Assembly (NCBI GenBank): GCA_030681835.1
Contig: JAUXRN010000169.1
Coordinates: 1-49,177, forward strand
Origin: Actinomycetota bacterium
GTDB taxonomy: Bacteria; Actinomycetota; Actinomycetes; S36-B12
Reading direction: 5' to 3'
Length of the DNA stretch: 49,177 nt
In this document: positions 34,668-41,382 of the stretch, piece by piece
How positions within the stretch are numbered: position 1 is the stretch's first letter
How the letters are laid out: each line of letters opens with the position of its first letter
Program-made: the position numbers and the translations under genes
The notes under the pieces: model-generated
What the model was told of the DNA's origin: nothing
Database searches by the model: none
What the model saw: the letters and a program-made list of their open reading frames with translations, nothing else

Positions 34668-34900
34668 GCCTCTCCTCTTGCGCGGATCTGGCTGGCAACC
34701 GAGCGCATCGCGTGCGCGTACTCGGGCAGCCCGACTCGCGCGTGGGCGTCCGCGTTCTCGTCGACCTTCCGCGCGCAGGCCTCACGCTCGTCGCGGAGCG
34801 CGTCACAGATGCAGTAGCCGACGTAGAGCACCGACCCGTCTTCCCGCGTCATGGGGACGGCAGGGCAGTGGTCTTCGTGTGGCCCGATCGCTTCGCTCAT
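34664..34900 (-). CDS. Small hypothetical protein with Cys/His motifs
   Basis: The 78-residue product (MSEAIGPHEDHCPAVPM, YVGYCICDALRDEREACARKVDENADAHA) follows a clear AGGAG site upstream of ATG 34900. A central charged helix (DALRDEREACARKV) is similar to short phage proteins with CICxxL..ER motifs. No function is known. About 90 non-coding bases separate it from the next upstream gene. Confidence 0.6.
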   Translation of the reverse strand: MSEAIGPHEDHCPAVPMTREDGSVLYVGYCICDALRDEREACARKVDENADAHARVGLPEYAHAMRSVASQIRARGEA

Positions 34901-34992
34901 GCCGTCTCCTGGTCAGCTCGTCGTGGTGGGTTGTGCCCTGCTCAGTCGTGGACTGGCGGCCCCTTGGAGGGCGGCAGGGCGGCGTTGCTGTG

Positions 34993-35667
34993 TCAGGCGG
35001 CGGACTGCTGCTGGCGGACGACGTTCGCCAGGGCGGCGACGATGTTCGCGGCCAGCCCGGTGGATGCGATGACGGTGGCTTCGTCGAGGCCGCCGGCGAG
35101 GAGGTCCTTCGCGTCCTGCAGGGCGCTCGCGGACGGCGGCCCCGCGGGTGCCGCCGCGGGTGTGGCGGGGGCGGGGGTGACGTCCTGGATCGGGTTCTCC
35201 GGCGTCAACGGCGGCTGCTCGACTGCAGCGGCCGCGGGGGGCGCGGAGACCGTGTCGAGGACGGATGCGCCGGCGGTGAACAGGTACACGAACTTCCGCG
35301 GGTCCTCTGCTCCCCCGGCACCCGCGATGTGGGTGACGGTGATCGAGTCGCCGACGTCGGGGGCGCGGCCGTGCTGCACCTTGAACGCGTCGACGCCGGC
35401 GCGCAGCGCCTTGACCTGGTCGCCCCACTTGTTGACGTCAAAGCGGCGCTCCCCGTCGTCGTTGGCGTCGTCGGCGTCCCGCTCGGCGGTGTCGAGGGTG
35501 AACAGCAGCTGCATCTTCGGGTTGCCATCCGGCCACGTGTCGGGGTCGGACGTCTTGAACTTCGTTGCCTGCCGTTCGGTCATCGCGGTGATCGTGCCGG
35601 TGACCTTGCGGCCGGGGGTGCCCCACTTGACGAAGCTGCCTCCGCCGAGGTTGTCGAGAGCGGACAT
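34993..35667 (-). CDS. Putative phage ssDNA-binding / recombination-associated protein
   Basis: From ATG 35667, with a GGAAGGA site, the product is 224 residues. The first 125 residues look like a beta-rich OB-fold-like domain (SFVKWGTPGRKVTGTITAM, PKMQLLFTLDT, GDSITVTHIAGAG). A Pro/Ala linker follows, then a short UBA-like helical end (LLAGGLDEATVIASTGLAANIVAALANVV). It sits beside the Cas4/RecB-like nuclease, so a DNA-binding role in replication or recombination is inferred. Confidence 0.55.
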   Translation of the reverse strand: MSALDNLGGGSFVKWGTPGRKVTGTITAMTERQATKFKTSDPDTWPDGNPKMQLLFTLDTAERDADDANDDGERRFDVNKWGDQVKALRAGVDAFKVQHGRAPDVGDSITVTHIAGAGGAEDPRKFVYLFTAGASVLDTVSAPPAAAAVEQPPLTPENPIQDVTPAPATPAAAPAGPPSASALQDAKDLLAGGLDEATVIASTGLAANIVAALANVVRQQQSAA

Positions 35668-35702
35668 GGTGTTTCCTTCCGGGGTTGTCGGGTTGCTGGG
35701 TG

Positions 35703-36617
35703 TTACAGGGATGCCAGGAGTGGTCCTGTGGGCTGTGGTGCGGTGGTGTCGTGCTGTTGGTGACCCGGGCAGCCCCGGGGGATGTCGGTGCTCCTGGCGC
35801 GGTGCCAGGGGCAGTAGGTGCAGTACGCGGATGCGGTGGGCAGCTCGGGGAGGACGTAGTCGGGGCCGAGGACGGCCAGGGCCTGGTCGATGCGGGTTGC
35901 GCGGTCGAACGCGGCGACGGCGATGCCGGGCTGGAAGGGCTCGTGCCACACGTGCCGGTCGGTGAACTCGCCGTCGCGGGTCATGAAGATGATGCCGACG
36001 TGGCGTACATCCTTGCCGCGGGCGGCCCAGCCGCGGCCGTAGGCGTGGGCCTGGGTGCGGTATTGGGCGCCGGGGCCGTGGGGCCGGTACTGCTCGCGGA
36101 TCTTGTTCCGGGTGGTGAACTTCCAGTCCCACACGATGCCGGTCCACGCGTCGAACAGGTCGCAGTTACCGTCGATGTCGGTGTCGGAGATGGCGCCGGC
36201 GGTGACCCGTTCCTCGACGTACCAGCGTGCCGTGGTGTCGTCGACGTCCTGGAAGCGGCGGATCTCGGCGTCGGTGAAGATCTGCCCGAACTGCTCGTGG
36301 GCGGCGGTGCCGATGAATGCCTTCCAGCCGACGCCGTGGGCGCGGTTCGTCTCGGGGATCCCGGCGAGCTTGTAGCCGATGCGCCGGTCGCAGGGGGTGC
36401 CGATCTCGCTGGGCCCGATGCGGGTCTGCAGGGTGCGGGGCTGGTTGTCGATGGCGTCGGCGATCATGGCGAACATCTCCGATGCGGCGACGTCGGGGCT
36501 GGTGTCGCAGCCCGGGTGGACTCGGCAGCCGGCGACGTCCAGGAGCGGTTGCCCGCACGCCAGGCACGGGCCGCGCGGAGGGGCCACCAGGGTGGCTGGC
36601 GGTGCGGTGACGGTCAT
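35703..36617 (-). CDS. Cas4/RecB-like PD-(D/E)XK nuclease with probable Fe-S cluster
   Basis: From ATG 36617 (GGGAGG upstream) the product is 304 residues. A zinc-like CLACGQPLLDVAGCRVHPGC lies near the N-terminus. The nuclease core includes IGPSEIGTPCDRRIGYKLAG, HEQF, GNCDLFDAWTGIVWDWKF (D..xWK) and QYRTQAHAYGRGW. Cys in TPCDRR plus CTYC and RGC near the end fit the four-cysteine Fe-S site of Cas4/AddB-type nucleases. It is probably an exonuclease in phage recombination, not CRISPR, as no cas gene or array is present. Confidence 0.82.
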   Translation of the reverse strand: MTVTAPPATLVAPPRGPCLACGQPLLDVAGCRVHPGCDTSPDVAASEMFAMIADAIDNQPRTLQTRIGPSEIGTPCDRRIGYKLAGIPETNRAHGVGWKAFIGTAAHEQFGQIFTDAEIRRFQDVDDTTARWYVEERVTAGAISDTDIDGNCDLFDAWTGIVWDWKFTTRNKIREQYRPHGPGAQYRTQAHAYGRGWAARGKDVRHVGIIFMTRDGEFTDRHVWHEPFQPGIAVAAFDRATRIDQALAVLGPDYVLPELPTASAYCTYCPWHRARSTDIPRGCPGHQQHDTTAPQPTGPLLASL

Positions 36618-36960
36618 GGCTGGATCCTCCCTTCGGCGTCGGACGCGACGGCTCGAGATTGACCCGAGGAACGCCCACCTGTCCAACATGCCTGTGGACA
36701 AAGGTGTGGAAAAGGTGTGGCATAGCGGACCTTCGCCAGCGTCGATCCTGTGGACAACGCCAGCCGACGCGGCCCGAAGTCGTTGCGCCGGAGGGCTGCA
36801 AACAGTTGCCGTTCAAGGGGTTCCCGTGCGCACGAACTACACGAGTGTCGTTTCGATCCTGTGGGAGCCCTGTGGATAGAAGTATTCCGCTCCCCCGGAC
36901 TTACTGACGTTCTCAAAGAGTTGAAATCGCGAACTCGTTCCGCTCGAAACGCCCCCTTCA
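36618..36960. other. Intergenic region with four DnaA-box-like sequences
   Basis: This 343-base gap is the only long one between the primase and the first early genes. On the plus strand it has TGTGGACAA at 36693-36701 and 36749-36757, TGTGGAAAA at 36705-36713 and TGTGGATAG at 36871-36879, all in one orientation. The complement of the first, TTGTCCACA, is the preferred actinobacterial DnaA box. AAAGGTGTGG is tandemly repeated (period 11) at 36700-36720. A promoter for the nuclease gene must also lie here, but no clear hexamers are visible. Confidence 0.6.
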
Positions 36961-37263
36961 TCACTCGCCCCCGCGCCAGATGAGGGTGACGGGGCCGAGG
37001 GTCAGCAGTTCGGCCCATGTGTGGCCCCACGCGCTGCCCGGTATCCACCACAACCCGCCCTTGCCGAGTTGCCATGCGGTGCCGGTGTCGTCCAGCACCA
37101 CGCTCCCGACCGGCGGCTCCTCGGAGTCAGCGGTCAGGGGGACCGGGAGGAACCGGGCCACGTCGGCGTACACGACGTACTCGCCGACGTCGTCCGGTTC
37201 CATCCCGCAGACGCACGTCCCCCTGAGCGTCGAGTTCACGAAGTCCCACCGCTGCACGGTCAC
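36961..37263 (-). CDS. Hypothetical early protein
   Basis: The GTG at 37263 overlaps the previous stop (GTGA), giving 100 residues. It has a CVCGMEPDDVGEYVVYADVARF segment and a Trp/Gly-rich end (WQLGKGGLWWIPGSAWGHTWAELLTLGPVTLIW), looking like a small beta-sandwich. It is the last gene of the operon before the DnaA-box gap. Family unknown. Confidence 0.58.
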   Translation of the reverse strand: MTVQRWDFVNSTLRGTCVCGMEPDDVGEYVVYADVARFLPVPLTADSEEPPVGSVVLDDTGTAWQLGKGGLWWIPGSAWGHTWAELLTLGPVTLIWRGGE

Positions 37264-37478
37264 TCCGCACCTTCCTTCGTGTTCGCTGTGCGGCACTTCG
37301 GGCACAGCACGACTCCGCGAACGACCGACCACCCGGCACGCTTCGCCCGGCGGACGCACTCGGACTTGGAGTCGGACTCGAAGGCCCACTCGACGCTCTG
37401 GGGCAGCCCGTTGCTGTCGATGAATACGTGGTTGGTGGGGCCGTCGCAGAACGCCGTCCAGATCGCGGTGATCGTCAC
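37260..37478 (-). CDS. Small hypothetical protein
   Basis: The 72-residue product begins at a GTG (37478) overlapping the MazG-like stop. It has WTAFCDGPTNHVFIDSNGLPQSVEWAFESDSKSECVRRAKRAGW and a CPKC pair near the end, so zinc binding is possible. Overlaps on both sides support it being expressed. Family unknown. Confidence 0.6.
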   Translation of the reverse strand: MTITAIWTAFCDGPTNHVFIDSNGLPQSVEWAFESDSKSECVRRAKRAGWSVVRGVVLCPKCRTANTKEGAE

Positions 37479-37789
37479 TCCGGACCCTCGACGATCACGC
37501 GGTCAAGGTCCTCGATCCAGCGCACAGCCATCGCGGCGACCTGGATCAATTCAGCCCGGAGCAGCGACGGGTTCTCCTCGCTGAACGCTTCGGTGACCTC
37601 TTCGTAGAGCACCTCGCGCCACGTCGCCGTGCCCCGTTCGAGGTGGAAGTCGACCAGCGCCTTCGCGGCGATGCAGTCACCGCCCCACATGTCCTCGCTC
37701 GTGCCGTTCGGCAGATGCTGGTTGGGGAACTTCGCCTCCGCGCGGTCCCTCTCGGCCGCGACTTCAGCCAGGACGCTGATGGTGGTCAC
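37475..37789 (-). CDS. MazG-like nucleotide pyrophosphohydrolase-related protein
   Basis: The GTG at 37789 overlaps the previous TGA and gives 104 residues. The pattern VLAEVAAERDRAEAKFPNQHLPNGT, WREVLYEEVTEAFSEENPSLLRAELIQVAAMAVRWIEDLDR is that of phage MazG-like proteins with the EEVTEA and ELIQVAA helices. These families hydrolyse (d)NTPs, and phages may use them to adjust nucleotide or alarmone pools. Activity here is inferred. Confidence 0.72.
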   Translation of the reverse strand: MTTISVLAEVAAERDRAEAKFPNQHLPNGTSEDMWGGDCIAAKALVDFHLERGTATWREVLYEEVTEAFSEENPSLLRAELIQVAAMAVRWIEDLDRVIVEGPE

Positions 37790-38178
37790 AGGATCACCAG
37801 CGATGCCTTGTTCTGGCGCGTGCACAGGGCATAGATCGCGGGGGCGAGGGTGTCCTTCGCCCGGGTGCGGTCCAGCCTGGTCACCGTCTCGGTGACGCTG
37901 ATCTGCTCGAGCATCTCCGGGAGCAGGTTCGCCCGCGCCGCGTCGTCATTCCACACCTTCGCGCCGGGGCGGACCTGCACGAGCTCGACCCCGTCCGCGT
38001 CGACACCGGTCTCCCCTTCGGCGAGGACCTTCGCGATCAGCTCACGGGCAGCGTTCTCCTCGTCGGCAGTGGACTTGGCGAATGCCTTGCGCCTGGCGTC
38101 GATGTCGCGCAGGGTGCGTGCCGCGTCGAGGAACTCGTCCTCCAGCAGCACCTTGCGGTCGTCGGTGGCCGCGCTCAT
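37786..38178 (-). CDS. Hypothetical early protein coupled to the clamp-like gene
   Basis: From ATG 38178, overlapping the upstream stop (ATGA), the product is 130 residues: helical N-terminus (KVLLEDEFLDAARTLRDIDARRKAFAKS), TADEENAARELIAKVLAEGE, then a beta/helical part (VQVRPGAKVWNDDAARANLLPEMLEQISV) and KDTLAPAIYALCTRQNKASLVIL. I do not recognise it. Similar small genes accompany recombination nucleases in actinophages, so a DNA metabolism role is likely but unproven. Confidence 0.6.
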   Translation of the reverse strand: MSAATDDRKVLLEDEFLDAARTLRDIDARRKAFAKSTADEENAARELIAKVLAEGETGVDADGVELVQVRPGAKVWNDDAARANLLPEMLEQISVTETVTRLDRTRAKDTLAPAIYALCTRQNKASLVIL

Positions 38179-39083
38179 GCCACGGCCTCGACGGTGTCGT
38201 CGGGAACCACGGTCAACCCGGGCTCGCCGGCGTCGTCGTCCTCGGCCAGGTTGTCCAGGTCGATCGGGCCAGCCGCGTCCGCGGGATCGTTCGCGGCGGT
38301 GACGGTGTCCCCTGGCCGGGGCAGCGCCCCGTCGAGGAGGTGCTGCAGCGTGACGTCGTCGGTAGTCCACTCGTCGCCGATGTCGCCGTACAGGATGCCC
38401 TCCCACTTCTGGGCCAGCCCCGCACCGACCTGGTGGGCGCGGGTCCACGCGACCGCGGTGCTGCCGAACCGGGCACGGACCCCGAGGACCTGCCGGATGC
38501 TGACCGGCTCCAGGGTGACCCCGGCACCGAGGGCCTTCGCGGCCGCCGCGAAGCAAGCGGAGGTGTCGGCCGTGACGGCGACCGCGTGGGGCAGGTCATC
38601 ATCGACGCCGGTGACATGGATCCGCCAGGCGATGTCGACGCTGTCCGCACGGGTGGAGGCCTGCAGCTGCTTGACCTCGAGCCGGTGGTTGTCGAACAGG
38701 GCATCGGTCGCGGTGACGGTCAGGGTCTTCCCGTCGGACTTCAGGTCGACACCGTCGGCCTGGGCGAAGAGCCTGACGATGGTCGCGGCGGCGCGGGGCG
38801 AGATGTCGGCGGAGAACCCCATCCCGGGGGCGGCGTCGAGGTCGCCGCCGTTGACGACGATGACCCGGGTCGGGCCGCCGCCGGCGACCACGAGGTGCGC
38901 GCGGTCGGTCTCCGTGTCGCCGCCGGCGTCGAGCTCGGCCCAGCCGACCTTGCGGAGGTTGATGCGGTACCGGTGGGACTTCTTGTCGGCGTCGCAGAAC
39001 GCGGCCGCGGCGCGCAGCGCCCGGCACAAGGTGTCGGCGTCGACGCGGACCTGCTGAGTGAGGGTTGTGCGGGCTCTGGCCAT
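38175..39083 (-). CDS. Possible sliding-clamp-like protein of the early operon
   Basis: From ATG 39083 (overlapping the RusA stop as TAATG) the product is 302 residues. Segments such as VDADTLCRALRAAAAFCDAD, HLVVAGGGPTRVIVVNGG, FSADISPRAAATIVRLFAQADGVDLKSDGKTLTVTATDAL recall the repeat pattern of DnaN (helix, strand set, ISPRAA helix, short strands). It lacks the C-terminal PMR motif of bacterial clamps. It could be a minimal phage clamp or an unrelated beta-rich protein. The last 70 residues are acidic and disordered. Confidence 0.5.
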   Translation of the reverse strand: MARARTTLTQQVRVDADTLCRALRAAAAFCDADKKSHRYRINLRKVGWAELDAGGDTETDRAHLVVAGGGPTRVIVVNGGDLDAAPGMGFSADISPRAAATIVRLFAQADGVDLKSDGKTLTVTATDALFDNHRLEVKQLQASTRADSVDIAWRIHVTGVDDDLPHAVAVTADTSACFAAAAKALGAGVTLEPVSIRQVLGVRARFGSTAVAWTRAHQVGAGLAQKWEGILYGDIGDEWTTDDVTLQHLLDGALPRPGDTVTAANDPADAAGPIDLDNLAEDDDAGEPGLTVVPDDTVEAVA

Positions 39084-39526
39084 TACTGCTCCTGTTCGAT
39101 GGGGGTGAGGGTGATCCGCGCGCCGGCGGATCCGTCGGCGTACTGCTTGCTGGCGATGAGCTGGGCGATGACGGCGTCGTCGGTGATGACGCCTGCGGTG
39201 GTGAGGGCGTCGAACGTGGAGCGGGCGAGCTTGTCGACGTCGGGGGTGCGGGCGTGCCACACGGGTGCGTCGGGGCGCAGGTCGCCGTTGGCGCGGTAGT
39301 GGGACTTGGGCCTGGGGAGCCGGAAGTACAGGCGGACGGTCAGCGGCCCGGGCAGGCGCAGGCCTGCGTGGCCGGCGTCGCGGCAGGCGTTCTCGACGAC
39401 GGCGCGCCAGGGCTTGACGGCGCTGCTGGCTTCCCGCATCGCGGTGCGCCCGTTCGGGAGCCGGATGAGGGTCTTGGATCCTTGGGGGGCGGGGGTGCCG
39501 TGGACGTCGATGACGATCGGTTTCAT
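39083..39526 (-). CDS. rusA: RusA-family Holliday junction resolvase
   Basis: The 147-residue protein shows the RusA pattern: IDVHGTPAPQGSKT, a central LTVRLYFRLPRPKSHY, then the catalytic acidic segment TPDVDKLARSTFDALTTAGVITDDAVIAQLIASKQYAD. RusA cuts four-way junctions formed in recombination or replication. ATG 39526 overlaps the Lsr2-like stop (ATGA). Confidence 0.9.
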   Translation of the reverse strand: MKPIVIDVHGTPAPQGSKTLIRLPNGRTAMREASSAVKPWRAVVENACRDAGHAGLRLPGPLTVRLYFRLPRPKSHYRANGDLRPDAPVWHARTPDVDKLARSTFDALTTAGVITDDAVIAQLIASKQYADGSAGARITLTPIEQEQ

Positions 39527-39840
39527 GCGTTGCTCCGTGCGAGGAGGCGGGCACGCTCGACGTCGCAGCCGGCCTGGAACACGCTGGCGAGGAGGTCGGC
39601 GAGCTGCTGGGCGATGGTCTCCTCCCATTCGGGTGCGTCCGTGAGAGTTATCTCGATGGTGAGCGGGGGGACGTAGTCGACACCGGCCTCGGACTCGACG
39701 CGGGGATCGGCGGCATGCTCGGCGTGCGCGTCCCAGTAGGCGTCCGTGACCGCCTTCGGGAGGTTCCCCTTCGCGTTGCAGGGGATGCCGTTCTCGATCG
39801 CCCAGGTGCGGATGTCGCCCTGGTTCGGGGTGCTGCTCAT
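39523..39840 (-). CDS. Lsr2-like DNA-binding domain protein
   Basis: From ATG 39840 the product is 105 residues. GDIRTWAIENGIPCNAKGNLPKAVTDAYWDAH corresponds to the C-terminal DNA-binding domain of Lsr2 (IRxWAxxNGxxVxxRGRIPxxVxxAY). The AT-hook-like RGR of Lsr2 is KGN here. The rest (VDYVPPLTIEITLTDAPEWEETIAQQLADLL) is a separate beta/helix part and not the Lsr2 dimer domain. Such proteins may counter or mimic the host xenogeneic silencer. Confidence 0.8.
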   Translation of the reverse strand: MSSTPNQGDIRTWAIENGIPCNAKGNLPKAVTDAYWDAHAEHAADPRVESEAGVDYVPPLTIEITLTDAPEWEETIAQQLADLLASVFQAGCDVERARLLARSNA

Positions 39841-39974
39841 GGGGTCTCCTCGGGGGTGAGCCATCCGCGGCGGACGGCGTTGCGGTGGAAGATCGCCAGC
39901 AGCGGGACGGGGATCCGCTCGGCCTGGGCGAGGGGAACGTGATAGGCGGTGGCAACCGCCTCAGCGAGACCCAT
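39837..39974 (-). CDS. Very small hypothetical protein (45 aa)
   Basis: ATG 39974 overlaps the previous stop (TGATG) and the end overlaps the Lsr2-like start (ATGA). The 45 residues (LAEAVATAYHVPLAQAERIP, LLAIFHRNAVRRGWLTPEE) look like a helical mini-domain. Translational coupling at both ends is the main support. Confidence 0.58.
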   Translation of the reverse strand: MGLAEAVATAYHVPLAQAERIPVPLLAIFHRNAVRRGWLTPEETP

Positions 39975-40105
39975 CAGGCACCGGCCTGGAGGGCGTCGAC
40001 GAGGGCCTGAGCGGCCGGCCATGCCGCAAGGTCAATGGCGCCATCGGCGTCCATCTGCTGCAGGTCCGCAACCAGAGCAGCAGCGATGCCGCGCAGGGCG
40101 CTCAC
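39974..40105 (-). CDS. Very small helical protein (43 aa)
   Basis: A GTG at 40105 overlaps the stop of the lysozyme-like gene (GTGA), and the frame runs to 39974, where the stop overlaps the next ATG. The 43 residues are almost all helical (VSALRGIAAALVADLQQMDA, AAWPAAQALVDALQAG). The longer open frame upstream is a shadow. Confidence 0.55.
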   Translation of the reverse strand: MSALRGIAAALVADLQQMDADGAIDLAAWPAAQALVDALQAGA

Positions 40106-40629
40106 GGTGCACCGACCAGGGTGTTGCAGTAGGAGCCGTTGAGCTGCCAGTGGCGCCAGCCGGACCAGCGGTGGTCGTGGTTGAGGATCGTGTAGAAGGC
40201 GCGGTCCTGCCAGTACCTGTTCCAGTGGTTGGCGAGGATCCCGTGGAGAGCGCGGGCGACCTTGCGCAGGCCGTCGTGGGTGCTGCGGGACTCGGCGGCC
40301 ATCATCCAGGACGCGCCGCGGGCGAGGGCGGCGCTCAGCTGGTAGGTGCCGAAGTAGTTCCCGCCCCCACCGCCGCGGACGGTGTAGGTGAACCGGCCTT
40401 CGCGCTGGCCGACGCACAGGCGGAACCGCTCCTGGTCGGCGTGGAAGTAGACACCTCGGTACAGGCTCGGCAGTGGTCCCTGGGTGTCCTGGCCACGGGA
40501 CGACTGCGCCGCGGCTTCCTCACGCGACAACTGCGAGGACGAAGGGTCGCCGGGCCTGTCGGTGGACACGGGCACGACAGGCCCGACGAGCATGGAGGCC
40601 GCCGCAAGAGCCGACGCGATGAGCAGCAT
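40102..40629 (-). CDS. Secreted lysozyme/transglycosylase-like (Rpf-like) protein
   Basis: The 175-residue protein has a signal-like N-terminus (MLLIASALAAASMLVGPVVP), a Ser/Gln-rich linker, then a domain with FRLCVGQREGRFTYTVRGGG, NYFGTYQLSAALARGASW and HWNRYWQDRAFYTILNHDHRW. The CxxxREG and GxYQLS pattern is that of transglycosylase/resuscitation-promoting-factor-like folds, with Glu in QREG as the candidate catalytic acid. It is in the early operon, far from the lysis cassette. Confidence 0.72.
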   Translation of the reverse strand: MLLIASALAAASMLVGPVVPVSTDRPGDPSSSQLSREEAAAQSSRGQDTQGPLPSLYRGVYFHADQERFRLCVGQREGRFTYTVRGGGGGNYFGTYQLSAALARGASWMMAAESRSTHDGLRKVARALHGILANHWNRYWQDRAFYTILNHDHRWSGWRHWQLNGSYCNTLVGAP

Positions 40630-40707
40630 TCAGTGCCCCCGGCCGATGAACACGCAGAGGCCGATGAACCCGGCGACCAGGGCGATGGCGATCAGGCCGA
40701 GGATCAT
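40630..40707 (-). CDS. 25-residue single-helix membrane protein
   Basis: A 26-codon frame begins at ATG 40707, which overlaps the upstream stop (ATGA), and its TGA directly abuts the next ATG at 40629. The product is MILGLIAIALVAGFIGLCVF plus a short charged IGRGH end: one transmembrane helix and nothing else. Perfect packing between two genes suggests it is translated. Similar mini-proteins are easily missed in phage operons. Confidence 0.65.
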   Translation of the reverse strand: MILGLIAIALVAGFIGLCVFIGRGH

Positions 40708-41090
40708 GTGGCCGCCGATCCGGGGACCATGTGGTCAGGGGTGTAGGTGACGAGGGCCATACCGAGGGGTGCCCAGCCGGTCCGCTTGATCTCGGCAAGC
40801 GCGTCCTCGGCCTCGCGTTGCCGCGCGCTGGCAACGACCTCGCGGGTCACCGCGTCGTGCGCCACCCGCGCCTCGTGGTCCCGCTCCCGCCGCGCGGCCT
40901 CGAGGGCGTTCTTCGCTGTCCTGGCCTCGGCCTTGGCGTCGTCCAGCTTGCCCTCGGCGCTCCGGGCACGTCGTTCCGAGTCGAGCAGCGTCGAGGGAGC
41001 CTTCATGCGCCATTCGCGCTCGGCTTCCAGCGCCTTGATCAGGCGCCGGCGGGAAGCCAGCCACAGCACCAGGCGGCGAGGGGCTCCCAT
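40704..41090 (-). CDS. Coiled-coil protein with N-terminal hydrophobic segment
   Basis: From ATG 41090 (TGATG overlap) the product is 128 residues: a short hydrophobic/basic start (MGAPRRLVLWLASRRRLIKA) and a long charged coiled coil (residues 20-100, ERRARSAEGKLDDAKAEART and following), ending in MALVTYTPDHMVPGSAAT. Role unknown. It may be peripheral at the membrane together with the mini-protein that follows it. Confidence 0.6.
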   Translation of the reverse strand: MGAPRRLVLWLASRRRLIKALEAEREWRMKAPSTLLDSERRARSAEGKLDDAKAEARTAKNALEAARRERDHEARVAHDAVTREVVASARQREAEDALAEIKRTGWAPLGMALVTYTPDHMVPGSAAT

Positions 41091-41296
41091 CACAGCCCAC
41101 CGTCGACGACAGACAGCCGCGGACCGGTTGGGTGACGCAGCGCCGCCGAGACCATCTCCTGGCAGGCGTCGGCGTGCTCCTCGGCGTACTCGACCCGGTC
41201 CTGGGCGTCGGACACCTGGCCCTGTGCGACGACCAGCAGGGCGTCGGCGACGTGCTCGTTGAACGACGTGTGCCGGTGGATGGTGCAGTTGCTCAT
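41090..41296 (-). CDS. Small hypothetical protein
   Basis: The 68-residue product (MSNCTIHRHTSFNEHVADAL, then EHADACQEMVSAALRHPTGP) is mostly helical, with an AAAGGGAGC ribosome site before ATG 41296. It is the first gene after the hairpin at 41343-41380, so it heads the long early operon. Confidence 0.6.
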   Translation of the reverse strand: MSNCTIHRHTSFNEHVADALLVVAQGQVSDAQDRVEYAEEHADACQEMVSAALRHPTGPRLSVVDGGL

Positions 41297-41342
41297 GGCG
41301 AGTGCTCCCTTTGGCGAGGTCGGCGAGGAGTCGGGGTCGGGC

Positions 41343-41380
41343 CCCGGTCCGTGTGGGCTCGCCGCACCACACGGACCGGG
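41343..41380 (-). terminator. 14-bp perfect hairpin, terminator or attenuator
   Basis: CCCGGTCCGTGTGG (41343-41356) and its exact complement at 41367-41380 enclose a 10-base loop. It begins 3 bases after the stop of the gene at 41383-41598 and lies 47 bases before the next start. Actinobacterial terminators often lack the U-run, as here. It could limit read-through from the Cro/excisionase genes into the long early operon. Confidence 0.7.
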
Positions 41381-41382
41381 AA

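Noticed and set aside
35703-36617. CRISPR-Cas association of the Cas4-like nuclease
   Set aside because: No repeat-spacer array and no other cas gene are visible in the window, and phage recombination context explains it.
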